This document shows, piece by piece, positions 34,924 to 43,887 of a DNA stretch of 64,000 nucleotides. The stretch's first letter is position 1. Every line of letters begins with the position of its first letter. Source of the stretch: JAWSVE01 sp050789445 (GTDB taxonomy: Bacteria > Pseudomonadota > Gammaproteobacteria > Pseudomonadales > Cellvibrionaceae); NCBI GenBank assembly GCA_050789445.1, contig JAILXR010000001.1, forward strand, positions 2,604,001 through 2,668,000, read 5' to 3'. The notes beneath the pieces are model-generated. The model did no database searches. It saw only the letters and a program-made list of their open reading frames with translations, and was not told the origin of the DNA. Both the position numbers and the translations under genes were made by a program.

Positions 34924-36426
34924 ATGTCTCTCGCCATTGTTTTCACCCGTGCCCAATCAGGCGTCTCGGCCCCTCTTGTTACCGTAGAAGTTCATCTCTC
35001 GAATGGATTACCTGGACTTTCCATTGTCGGATTACCAGAAACAGCCGTCAAAGAAAGTAAAGACCGTGTACGCAGTGCGCTCATCAATAGTCACTTTGAA
35101 TTCCCCGCTCGGCGCATCACGGTCAATCTCGCTCCTGCTGATTTACCAAAGGAAGGTGGGCGTTATGACTTAGCCATTGCCTTGGGAATCTTGGCTGCTT
35201 CTGAACAAATTCCTCATGAAGATTTAAGTGAGTATGAGTTCCTTGGCGAACTAGCGCTTTCTGGTCAGCTTCGACCTATTCTTGGTGCGCTACCTGCTTC
35301 CATGGAATCGTCTCTCGCTAAGCGCTCGCTAATTGTTCCCATCGATAATGGGCCTGAAGCAGCTTTATGCAGGGATACAACTGCCTACTCAGCAGCCTCT
35401 TTATTAGAAGTTTGTGCTCACTTACACAAAAGACAAAAACTATCTGTTGCAGAACCTCTCGAGCACTCTCATCAAGATCAATACCCCGATCTAGCCGATG
35501 TGAAAGGACAGCGCCAAGCTAAACGAGCTTTAGAGGTTGCTGCAGCCGGCGGTCATAATATTCTTTTCTTTGGGCCTCCTGGCACAGGTAAAACTATGCT
35601 TGCTAGTCGGCTTCCTGGGATCATGCCGCCATTACAAGATGCCGAAGCTTTAGAGGCTGCTGCTGTTAGCTCTATCGCCACTGGCAAAGTTGCTGATAAT
35701 TGGCGGCAAAGACCATTTAGATCGCCCCACCATACGGCCTCAGCCGTTGCTTTAGTGGGCGGTGGTAGTAATCCTCGTCCTGGAGAAATATCTCTCGCGC
35801 ACAGAGGCGTCCTATTTTTAGATGAACTGCCTGAGTTTCAGAGAAAGGTTTTAGAAGTATTACGCGAGCCCATGGAATCGGGAGAAATCTGCATCTCCCG
35901 AGCCAATGCTCAGGTGCAATTCCCCGCACAATTTCAATTAGTTGCTGCAATGAATCCCTGCCCCTGTGGCTACCAAGGCTCAGGTGACGGCCGCTGTAAA
36001 TGTTCTTTCGAAAAAATAGAACGCTATCGTCAAAAAATTTCTGGTCCTCTTCTTGATCGTTTTGACTTACACGTCCCTGTCACCGCAGTTAACACCAGAC
36101 AGTTTCAGTCAAAAAGCATTGAAGAAAAGTCAGACATAGTTCGTGAACGAGTGAATACTGCACGCCATCGACAGCTATTACGACAACAAAAATTGAATCG
36201 ACAATTAAGTGGTGAAGAATTAATTCAATACTGCGAACTATCCTTAAAACAAATTTCTTTTATGGAAAACGCGATGAACAGTTTAGGGTTATCAGCGAGG
36301 GCTTATCATCGATGTTTACGTGTTGCGCGAACACTAGCGGACATGACAAATGAAGCGAATATCAGTGATGCACATTTATCTGAAGCATTAGGTTATAGAG
36401 TATTAGACCGAAGGAAAGCAATGTAA
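34924..36426 (+). CDS. comM: ComM/YifB family AAA+ ATPase
   Basis: A 500-residue Mg-chelatase-like ATPase. The N-terminal Lon-protease-like (S5-fold) domain covers about 1-170, then an AAA+ domain with Walker A GPPGTGKT at 217-224, Walker B VLFLDELPEF near 294-303, and a zinc motif CPCGYQGSGDGRCKC near 342-356. A C-terminal Mg-chelatase domain (about 395-490) follows. In Vibrio and Haemophilus ComM is a hexameric branch-migration helicase that aids integration of DNA during transformation. Its neighbour ubiK is as in Pseudomonas. Confidence 0.95.
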   Translation: MSLAIVFTRAQSGVSAPLVTVEVHLSNGLPGLSIVGLPETAVKESKDRVRSALINSHFEFPARRITVNLAPADLPKEGGRYDLAIALGILAASEQIPHEDLSEYEFLGELALSGQLRPILGALPASMESSLAKRSLIVPIDNGPEAALCRDTTAYSAASLLEVCAHLHKRQKLSVAEPLEHSHQDQYPDLADVKGQRQAKRALEVAAAGGHNILFFGPPGTGKTMLASRLPGIMPPLQDAEALEAAAVSSIATGKVADNWRQRPFRSPHHTASAVALVGGGSNPRPGEISLAHRGVLFLDELPEFQRKVLEVLREPMESGEICISRANAQVQFPAQFQLVAAMNPCPCGYQGSGDGRCKCSFEKIERYRQKISGPLLDRFDLHVPVTAVNTRQFQSKSIEEKSDIVRERVNTARHRQLLRQQKLNRQLSGEELIQYCELSLKQISFMENAMNSLGLSARAYHRCLRVARTLADMTNEANISDAHLSEALGYRVLDRRKAM

Positions 36427-36508
36427 CGTAACTGTTGAATTAATAATTAACGACTTAATTAAAATAAAAGTTAGCCAAAAAATTGGTTTAATATTTTCTG
36501 TACAAAGC

Positions 36509-37420
36509 TTATTTTTTTACCGTTAGCCACATCAACCAGCATTGAGCTTTCAACGCATGCAATAAACTTCCCTTTATTTTTAAGGCCTTTTTAAAGCATA
36601 TTTTTGCATTTTTTGATTGGCCTTTTTCATAATACACTCGACCTAATGCATTATACTTACGTTGCATTATAGTCTGAAAACCCTTGCCTAATTGATGTTC
36701 TAAGCAAGGATCGCTCTCAAGCATCTCTTCAAGAATTTTTAATTTTGATTTGCGATTAAATAATTTATCTTTTGTCGCATTGTTGTCATGAATTCGATAG
36801 ATGTGTAACGGCTTGTCTATGTAATAATATTCGTAATGGCGCACTATTCTCATCCATAATTCATAGTCCTCCCCAATCACATAGCTTGGATTAAACATAC
36901 CCACCTTGTCGATACATTCCCGCTTTGTCATCGTATTGATTGAAACGGGTATTTGGCCAGACACATAATCATACAGGCTGACTCGACCCTGTTTTACACC
37001 TTTACGTCGAGAGGATAGTTTTTTCTCTTCCAAACATTGTCCCAGTTTTCCAATCAATCGTGCAGCAGTAACAACCAATCCCGCTTGAGGATGAGCCTTA
37101 AAAATTTTTATTTGAGAGGAAATTTTTTCTTTGCACCATAAATCATCAGCATCAAGAAAAGTGATATAGTTTCCCGTTGCCTCTTCCATACCTCGATTTC
37201 TAGCTTCGGCAACGCCCACATTTTCCGATAAGAATACTGATTTTATTCTGCTGTCTCTCAGTGAAAGCTCAGTAATAAGCTGTTTAGAGTCATCTGTAGA
37301 TCCGTCATCAACGATAATATACTCTATAGCTTGATAATCCTGCGCCAACACGCTTTCAATAGCTTCTCGCAAGAAACGCTCGCCGTTATAGTTAGCAGTA
37401 ATGACTGTGACCAGGTCCAA
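36509..37420 (-). CDS. Family 2 glycosyltransferase
   Basis: A 303-residue cytoplasmic or membrane-associated GT-A glycosyltransferase. The N-terminus MDLVTVITANYNGERFLREAI, the nucleotide-binding VDDGSTDDS and the metal-binding FLDADDLW (D90-x-D92) are all present. The C-terminal 45 residues have TPR-like helices (YEKGQSKNAKICFKKALKI). Acceptor and sugar are unknown. It is divergent from the next methyltransferase gene and convergent with comM. Confidence 0.9.
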   Translation of the reverse strand: MDLVTVITANYNGERFLREAIESVLAQDYQAIEYIIVDDGSTDDSKQLITELSLRDSRIKSVFLSENVGVAEARNRGMEEATGNYITFLDADDLWCKEKISSQIKIFKAHPQAGLVVTAARLIGKLGQCLEEKKLSSRRKGVKQGRVSLYDYVSGQIPVSINTMTKRECIDKVGMFNPSYVIGEDYELWMRIVRHYEYYYIDKPLHIYRIHDNNATKDKLFNRKSKLKILEEMLESDPCLEHQLGKGFQTIMQRKYNALGRVYYEKGQSKNAKICFKKALKIKGSLLHALKAQCWLMWLTVKK

Positions 37421-37629
37421 TGTAAAATCCGTTGTTTAATCTTATGTCCGCAGAGTATATTTCGTGTGAGCTACACTGCTCTAGTCAAAAATGAATAAAA
37501 ATCTACTACTTCTCATTCTTGTAATCTATTATTGCTAGGTGTTTTTTGCATCTATCATTTGTTCATGATCTCAACTAACAAAAAAGTAGGTCTGTATAAA
37601 TATTGATTTAATAAGATGAATATTGTGCA

Positions 37630-38454
37630 ATGGCTGTACAAAACATTTATTATAGTGCTAATTTCACTCGTTTACATTCAACTTCAAGGATTAAACTAAT
37701 AAAATTAAGTCCTTGGAGTACAGTATTATTAGTAAGAATTAGCAGTTTCGATTTCTCTTATGAACAAAACACCGACTTTAAAATGGTACCTTCAGTGAAG
37801 TATCCCCGAGTTATCAGTCGCCTTTCTATCATCGAGCCTTATATCAAAGGTAAAGATGTACTGGACATTGGCTGTGTGGATTCTAGGCCAGGCGATGTCC
37901 GTAAGTTTGAAAGCACAGGGCTACATAAGTTCATTAAATTGCATGCAGGTTCGCTACAAGGTGTAGATATCGACGGCGTAGGCGCAAGAGAAATGACTCA
38001 GAAAGGCTACAATGTAGTCGAAGGTAATGCTGAAAATATGAACCTTGGCAAGGTCTACGATACGATCGTTGCTGGAGAAATTATTGAACATCTTAATAAT
38101 GCAGGATTGTTTTTAGAAACAATGAGAAAACATTTAAAAGATGGCGGTACATTGATTATCACAGCACCTAATGCATTTAGCATTAGTAATTTTTCTCGCA
38201 TAATCCGGAAAAACTCCATCAAGGTACACCCTGATCATACCTGCTGGTATGATCCTCTTACCATTCACCAATTAGTAAGTCGATACGATGACTTAGATAT
38301 TGAATCAATTTACTTCACCAACAAAGCAAAATGGTATAACAACAAATATTTCTACAAAGTATTTCGCTATCAACTACCTAAGCTTATCTCTTGGTGCCGG
38401 CCTTATTTTTCGGGCACTATTATCGCCATAATCAAAAAAAACAGCAAAAATTAA
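37630..38454 (+). CDS. SAM-dependent methyltransferase
   Basis: A 274-residue protein with a methyltransferase core. The AdoMet motif VLDIGCVDSRPGD starts at residue 77, with GVDIDGVG and the later IVAGEIIEHLNNAGLFL and GGTLIITAPNAFS blocks. The first ~50 residues look non-conserved; a start at the ATG at 37783 (residue 52) would give a tidy methyltransferase, but neither site has a clear ribosome-binding site. The GEIIEHL-PNAFS pattern resembles UbiG/glycan-linked methyltransferases. It is divergent from the glycosyltransferase, so both may modify a surface sugar. Confidence 0.75.
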   Translation: MAVQNIYYSANFTRLHSTSRIKLIKLSPWSTVLLVRISSFDFSYEQNTDFKMVPSVKYPRVISRLSIIEPYIKGKDVLDIGCVDSRPGDVRKFESTGLHKFIKLHAGSLQGVDIDGVGAREMTQKGYNVVEGNAENMNLGKVYDTIVAGEIIEHLNNAGLFLETMRKHLKDGGTLIITAPNAFSISNFSRIIRKNSIKVHPDHTCWYDPLTIHQLVSRYDDLDIESIYFTNKAKWYNNKYFYKVFRYQLPKLISWCRPYFSGTIIAIIKKNSKN

Positions 38455-38476
38455 AACAAACCACCATAGAAATCAA

Positions 38477-40168
38477 TTAAACCTGAGCAATTTCTGACAC
38501 CAGCTCCATAAGCTCTTCTATGCAGCAAGCCTTTCCAACAATATCACCATACCCTCGTGTGCATCCAAGTTTAATCATTTCAGTACATTGCAACTCTGTA
38601 GAAAGGTCAGCAACTGATACTTGTGAACCTAATCTTGATGCCAGCATAATTAACAATGAAATAACTCGATGACTTCCTTCTTTCTGATATGTGTTCGTCA
38701 ATGTTGGTGATAATTCGATTCTATCAATATGTAATTGGCTTAATAAACTAACGGACATTAGCCCCTCACCAACATTAGTTAACGCCGTACGAAATCCTAA
38801 TTTTTTTATCCCATCAAAAAAATCTTTTACTTGTTTTTTATTTTTAGAGAGAATATTTTCATCGAAAGACAATTCGATTGATTGTTTGTTTTTTTCAAAA
38901 AGGACAGAATGTTTTTTAATTTGTTGCAATAATTTCCCATCCAAAAGGTGTCTATGACTTAACGATATAGTGACAGGGAGAAAAGGTAAACTCTTCTGAT
39001 TAAACGCTAAAAAATCATCGCAAACTTTTTCAAAAGTCCAATAAGCCAGCTGCATAACCAAACCAATATTTTCAGCTGTATCTGTAAACTGTTGTGCATT
39101 CAGCCAACCTTGAGAAGGATGGTACCAGCGAACAACGCTATTGAGGGCAACAATATCATTATTAATTAAATTGACTCGAGGCTGATAAAAAATTTCAAAC
39201 TCATTATGTTCAACCGCACTTTGTAAATCTGTTTCTAATAATAATTGCCTTCTAGCTTTCACATTCATCGCTTCTGTAAAAAAACGATACTCGCTTCGAT
39301 CTGCTTGCTTAGCCTGATACATTGCCATATCTGCATTATGTTGCAACATATCTGAATCTCGCCCAGCTTCTGGATATACCGCTATACCAATACTGCAGCC
39401 TACAAAAACTTCTCTGTTTTCTATGACATGCGGCTCTTCAATGACGCTAACAATTTTCTCAGCAAAGCGTGCTATCCCAATTGTATCCTCTGTTTTTTCA
39501 AGAAGAAGTGTAAATTCATCTCCGCCAATTCTTGCAACGGAGTCGCTGCGCCGCATACATTCGCTTAATCTTTTTGCACAAGACTGTAATAATTTGTCGC
39601 CAATATCATGTCCGAATTTATCATTAATTTGTTTAAACCCATTGAGATCCATGTACATTAAGGTGAATGATAACTCACCTCGCTTGGCAAGTTGTAAAGC
39701 ATGTTCAAGCCGATCTCGAAATAAAATTCGATTAGGAATGTTAGTGAGAGGATCATAATGGGCTAATTTGGCTAGGCGTCTTTCTGCATTCTTTCGCTCT
39801 ATGGCATAACGAATTGTCCGCTCAACTAATTGACTATCAATCCGACCTTTAATTAAATAATCAGATGCTCCAAGCGCAATAGCTTCGCGATCAACATCTG
39901 CTTCCATTTCATCAGTCATCACAATGATAGGAATCTTACACCCTTGTGCCAGCGCCCCCGTTAATAAATCTTTAGCGACGTCACCGCCACCCCAATGATA
40001 ATCAAGTAAGATGACATTATATTGATACGACAGTATTTCAAACAACACGTCATCTGATGGCTTACAGCTAGTTAGCTTATAATCACAATGGTGAACTTGA
40101 CCCAGCAGTGAACCGAGTAAATCATATTCCTCAGTATCACCAATATGGAGAATCTGTGTTATTTCCAT
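38477..40168 (-). CDS. REC-GGDEF-EAL protein with degenerate EAL domain
   Basis: A 563-residue response regulator for cyclic-di-GMP. The receiver domain (about 1-125) has acceptor D56 and the K107 motif. The GGDEF domain (about 135-300) has an intact GGDEF at 215-219 and an RxxD inhibitory site (206-209) five residues before it, so diguanylate cyclase activity is likely. The C-terminal EAL-like domain (about 310-560) has lost its catalytic residues: the EAL motif reads NSV (343-345), and the DDFGTGYSS loop reads LTNVGEGLMSVS. It is therefore probably not a phosphodiesterase and may only bind or regulate. It converges with the methyltransferase gene 22 bp away. Confidence 0.9.
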   Translation of the reverse strand: MEITQILHIGDTEEYDLLGSLLGQVHHCDYKLTSCKPSDDVLFEILSYQYNVILLDYHWGGGDVAKDLLTGALAQGCKIPIIVMTDEMEADVDREAIALGASDYLIKGRIDSQLVERTIRYAIERKNAERRLAKLAHYDPLTNIPNRILFRDRLEHALQLAKRGELSFTLMYMDLNGFKQINDKFGHDIGDKLLQSCAKRLSECMRRSDSVARIGGDEFTLLLEKTEDTIGIARFAEKIVSVIEEPHVIENREVFVGCSIGIAVYPEAGRDSDMLQHNADMAMYQAKQADRSEYRFFTEAMNVKARRQLLLETDLQSAVEHNEFEIFYQPRVNLINNDIVALNSVVRWYHPSQGWLNAQQFTDTAENIGLVMQLAYWTFEKVCDDFLAFNQKSLPFLPVTISLSHRHLLDGKLLQQIKKHSVLFEKNKQSIELSFDENILSKNKKQVKDFFDGIKKLGFRTALTNVGEGLMSVSLLSQLHIDRIELSPTLTNTYQKEGSHRVISLLIMLASRLGSQVSVADLSTELQCTEMIKLGCTRGYGDIVGKACCIEELMELVSEIAQV

Positions 40169-40535
40169 AAAATTTTTCTTCTCCTTCTGAGAAGATATAG
40201 ACTGTATAGGAATAGGAGGCTTATTATTATTTTTAATCTTGATTCTTAAATTCGTTCTTACACTAACCCCTGCTTTAGCTTTTTTATTTACTATCTCAAC
40301 TAAGGGCTTATGAACTTAAGTCACAATAAAATAACCTAGCAGTAAAGTAACATTTTTTCCAGTAATCCAAGGCAATATAAAAATAAAATATATTTTTATT
40401 CCTGCGTTTCTTAGTGACGTCGAAACAATGCTCTTGATACAATGCCTCATCATTTTCTTCTTTGCTTTACCTTCTTCGGCTATTTTTTGTGACTATTTTT
40501 TGTAATTTCTTTTCTAATCACCTGATGGGCTATTT
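40169..40535. other. Intergenic region upstream of rep
   Basis: 367 bp of AT-rich sequence between divergent genes for the REC-GGDEF protein and rep. It should hold both promoters. No binding site or RNA was recognised. Confidence 0.4.
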
Positions 40536-42560
40536 GTGAGTCAGCTAAACGCCCCTCAATCTCGTGCAGTTCATTACGTTGACGGCCCTTGTTTAGTCCT
40601 AGCGGGTGCTGGCAGCGGTAAAACCAGCGTAATCACTCATAAAATCGTTTACCTAATCAATGGCTGTGATATCCCTGCACGGCATATTGCCGCCGTTACA
40701 TTTACCAATAAAGCTGCAAAAGAAATGAAAGCGCGTGTTGCTAAATTAGCGCAAGGAAAGAATGCGAAAGGTTTAATTATTTCAACGTTTCATACGCTAG
40801 GTTTGCGTATCATTCGAAGTGAATATAAACATTTAAACTACAAGCCCGGATTCTCGATTTTAGATGGCGAAGATGCAAAAGCAATCCTGAAAGAAATTTT
40901 ATTACGCTATAACGATTTAGACAGTGATCATCTTGATCGGATTCAGCAGCAAATTTCTCAGTGGAAAAACAACACCACTACACCAGAGCAAGCACTATCT
41001 ACAGCAACAAGCAGTGGTGAAGAATCTTTTGCTTTAATATACAAAAGCTACCACCAAGCCTTAACCGCTTACAATGCTCTTGATTTTGATGACTTAATTG
41101 CATTACCTGTTCAACTATTTACAAAAAATCCTGATATTTTAGCGAGCTGGCAAAGAAAAATTCGCTATCTGTTAGTCGACGAATATCAAGACACCAATAA
41201 CAGTCAATATGAATTAGTAAGGCAATTGGTCGGTGATCGTGGATGTTTGACGGTTGTTGGTGACGATGATCAATCTATTTATGCCTGGCGTGGCGCAAAT
41301 CCGAATAACTTGTCACAACTTCAAGATGATTTTCCTACATTAAACGTTATTAAACTCGAACAAAATTATCGTTCCACTAGCAGAATTTTAAAAGCTGCCA
41401 ACCATCTTATCCAATATAATCCTCACGCCTTTGACAAAACATTGTGGAGTGAAATGGGAATGGGTGATCCCATTCGAATTTTGCAATGCCCGAATGAAGA
41501 TGCCGAAGCTGAACGTGTAGCAACTGAAATCTTGCATCAAAAATTACGTAGAGGATTAAAGTTTAAAGATTTTTCCGTTTTATATCGCGGCAATCATCAA
41601 TCCAAACTATTGGAATTAAAATTACAACAGCATCAAATTCCCTATAACATCAGTGGCGGAACCTCTTTCTTCGCTCGCTCTGAAGTCAAAGATATAATGG
41701 CGTATTTACGCTTGCTGGCTAACACTGATGACGACAATGCTTTTCTCAGAATAATCAATACACCACGTCGTCAAATAGGTACTTCAACGCTTGAAGTATT
41801 GGGGCGATATGCCACTGAGCGCGAAGTTAGTCTTTACGATGCTAGTCAAGAAATCGGCTTACAATCGCAATTGAAACAGCAATCCGTTGATCGGCTTAAT
41901 AAATTTGTTGAGATGATGGACTACACTCGTCAAGCTTGTGAAGAATATGAACCCATCAAAATCTTACGTGAATTGGTTGATGATATAGATTACGAGGGAT
42001 GGCTTCACCAAAACGCAAGCTCACCGAAAGTCGCTGAAAAACGTTATGAAAATATTTTATTTCTCTTAACGTCTATACAAAACATGATGGAAAAATCGAC
42101 GGAAGAAAGCAACGATGGCGAAAGCATGGATTTACCTGCTGCTGTTGCAAGATTAGTGCTGCAAGATCTTCTCGACCGGCAGGAAGAAGAAGATTTAACC
42201 GATCGCGTGCAACTCATGACATTGCACGCCTCAAAAGGATTAGAGTTCCCTATCGTTTTTGTACTGGGTCTTGAAGAAAGGATTTTGCCGCATTCAAACA
42301 GTATTGAAGAAGGCAACATCGAAGAAGAACGTCGTCTCGCCTACGTTGGCATTACTCGCGCACAAAAATCGTTAACGCTAACACTAGCTGCAAAACGAAA
42401 ACAATTTGGTGAAATCAACGAAACCACACCCAGTCGGTTTTTAGAGGAACTCCCAGAAGAAGATTTAGTAAAAGAAGGGTTTGGCGGAGAAGCATCTGTT
42501 GAAAACAACCAAATGACCGCGAATGAAACACTGAACAGCCTGAAAGAATTGTTGGGCTAA
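40536..42560 (+). CDS. rep: ATP-dependent DNA helicase Rep
   Basis: Superfamily 1 3'-5' helicase that clears protein blocks ahead of replication forks. The 674 residues match Rep length. It starts MSQLNAPQSRAVHYVDGPCL, with Walker A AGAGSGKT at 23-30, motif Ia VTFTNKAAKEM, motif II LLVDEYQDTN, motif III VVGDDDQSIYAWRGA, motif V TLHASKGLEFPIVF and motif VI RRLAYVGITRAQ. The start codon is a GTG at 40536. Followed by a strong bidirectional terminator and the convergent cytochrome gene, the same order as in Pseudomonas. Confidence 0.97.
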   Translation: MSQLNAPQSRAVHYVDGPCLVLAGAGSGKTSVITHKIVYLINGCDIPARHIAAVTFTNKAAKEMKARVAKLAQGKNAKGLIISTFHTLGLRIIRSEYKHLNYKPGFSILDGEDAKAILKEILLRYNDLDSDHLDRIQQQISQWKNNTTTPEQALSTATSSGEESFALIYKSYHQALTAYNALDFDDLIALPVQLFTKNPDILASWQRKIRYLLVDEYQDTNNSQYELVRQLVGDRGCLTVVGDDDQSIYAWRGANPNNLSQLQDDFPTLNVIKLEQNYRSTSRILKAANHLIQYNPHAFDKTLWSEMGMGDPIRILQCPNEDAEAERVATEILHQKLRRGLKFKDFSVLYRGNHQSKLLELKLQQHQIPYNISGGTSFFARSEVKDIMAYLRLLANTDDDNAFLRIINTPRRQIGTSTLEVLGRYATEREVSLYDASQEIGLQSQLKQQSVDRLNKFVEMMDYTRQACEEYEPIKILRELVDDIDYEGWLHQNASSPKVAEKRYENILFLLTSIQNMMEKSTEESNDGESMDLPAAVARLVLQDLLDRQEEEDLTDRVQLMTLHASKGLEFPIVFVLGLEERILPHSNSIEEGNIEEERRLAYVGITRAQKSLTLTLAAKRKQFGEINETTPSRFLEELPEEDLVKEGFGGEASVENNQMTANETLNSLKELLG

Positions 42561-42600
42561 AGATCTATATAAACAAATTTAACTTGAAACCAAGTAAAAA

Positions 42601-42634
42601 AGCCGTTTCCTAGAAATAGGAAACGGCTTTTTTG
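42601..42634. terminator. Bidirectional terminator between rep and cytochrome c5
   Basis: Perfect 12-bp stem, AGCCGTTTCCTA at 42601-42612 and TAGGAAACGGCT at 42617-42628, with a GAAA loop and T/A-runs on both sides. It serves convergent rep and the cytochrome gene. Confidence 0.93.
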
Positions 42635-42656
42635 TTTTACACTTTTAAGCAATCAA

Positions 42657-43079
42657 TTATTTGTTTTGCTCAAGTATATAGTCAATAGTGCTCTGGAACT
42701 CTTCTTCCGAACAATCCATGCAAATACCGCGTGGAGGCATGGCGTTGATACCATTCCATCCATTTTCGAATAACTTCTCCATTCCTTGCTCAAGGCGAGA
42801 AGCCCAAGCTGCTGTATCACCTAATTTCGGTGCACCACCCACTCCACTTGCATGGCAAGAGAAACATTTCGTTGTATAAATTTCTTCGCCTGAGCGAGCT
42901 TCGCCTGCTGCCACAACAGACGCACCACCAGCACAGTCATCACCAGCCATACAAACTTTACCCACTGGCTTTAGACGCTCAGCAATGGCTTCTGAATCAT
43001 TACCAGCAAAAACAAATGCAGCCATGCTTACTAGAGCTGCTGACGCAATACCAACTACTACTTTTTTCAACTGTTTCAC
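42657..43079 (-). CDS. Cytochrome c5-like periplasmic cytochrome
   Basis: A 140-residue secreted class I cytochrome c. The signal peptide (VVVGIASAALVSMAAFVFA) is followed by a short linker, and the heme motif CFSCH is in TTKCFSCHASGVGGAPKLGD. The axial methionine lies in NAMPPRG, followed by CMDC, which with earlier cysteines may form the disulfide typical of cytochrome c5. The start chosen is the GTG at 43079 because GAGGAAG lies 6 nt upstream; the longer open frame to 43127 has no such site and would put 16 residues before the signal peptide. Confidence 0.88.
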   Translation of the reverse strand: MKQLKKVVVGIASAALVSMAAFVFAGNDSEAIAERLKPVGKVCMAGDDCAGGASVVAAGEARSGEEIYTTKCFSCHASGVGGAPKLGDTAAWASRLEQGMEKLFENGWNGINAMPPRGICMDCSEEEFQSTIDYILEQNK

Positions 43080-43493
43080 AATCAACTTCCTCATTAGAAC
43101 GAAACTCATATGCCTATATTCATACACCTAGCGGCAAAATCGGCGAGTATTATAAGCACAAACAGCGCTTGGTGGAACTTTGATAAACAAATGTAGGCTA
43201 TTTTTCACACGCATTTGCGGATGATTCTCACTAAACCAATAAGTCCTTATATTTACTAATGACTTTAGCTAGCTTGCTTATATTTCACTAACGCCACTGG
43301 TATTACTAATTACGTCTCATATCCATAAAAAGCTCAATAGAAGTATAGACAACGGAACTAACAATAATGCTCTTTTTATTCGTTCCTTTTTTACAACTTT
43401 ACAGAAACAACAATACTAATCGAATAATTCTCCCCTATAATTTGTTTGAAGATATTTTTTCAGTGAAAGTCTTTTTGAGGCAGAGCTACCCTA
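43080..43493. other. AT-rich intergenic region
   Basis: About 410 bp between the cytochrome gene and the response regulator. No gene, RNA or strong promoter was recognised. Confidence 0.4.
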
Positions 43494-43865
43494 ATGAAAC
43501 ACTCAATTCTTGTTATAGAAGATAATCTAGACAACCAACAACTCGTCACTTGGATTTTGGAAGACGACGGTTACGATGTTGTATGCTCCGGAACGGCCGA
43601 AGAAGGTTTAAAGGAATTAAATAGCCATCCGTACAGTGCTGTATTAATGGATATATCCCTACCAGGCATGGATGGGAAAGAAGCCACTCGATGCCTTAGA
43701 GAAGAAGAACAATTTAAACACTTGCCTGTCATTGCACTAACTGCACATGCTATCAAAGGCGAAACAGAATCAATTTATGATTCTGGAGTAACAGAGCTAA
43801 TTACTAAGCCCGTTGATGAAGAGCTCTTACTAAAAAGGCTCTCATCGCTGATAAATAAACACTAA
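43494..43865 (+). CDS. Single-domain CheY-like response regulator
   Basis: A 123-residue receiver domain with no output domain. It has E9/D10, phospho-acceptor D53 in VLMDISLPGMDG, the T in ALTAHAIKG and the lysine in TKPVDEE. The IEDN...LMD...DGKEATR...ALTAHA pattern resembles receivers of hybrid kinases and DivK-like proteins. It converges with dgcP 22 bp away, so the two are not co-transcribed. No kinase is adjacent. Confidence 0.87.
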   Translation: MKHSILVIEDNLDNQQLVTWILEDDGYDVVCSGTAEEGLKELNSHPYSAVLMDISLPGMDGKEATRCLREEEQFKHLPVIALTAHAIKGETESIYDSGVTELITKPVDEELLLKRLSSLINKH

Positions 43866-43887
43866 TCAATTTTTACATCCACATTAT

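Noticed and set aside
43170..43200. GAACTT as another AlgU promoter
   Set aside because: No TCTGA-like -10 follows at 16-17 bp.
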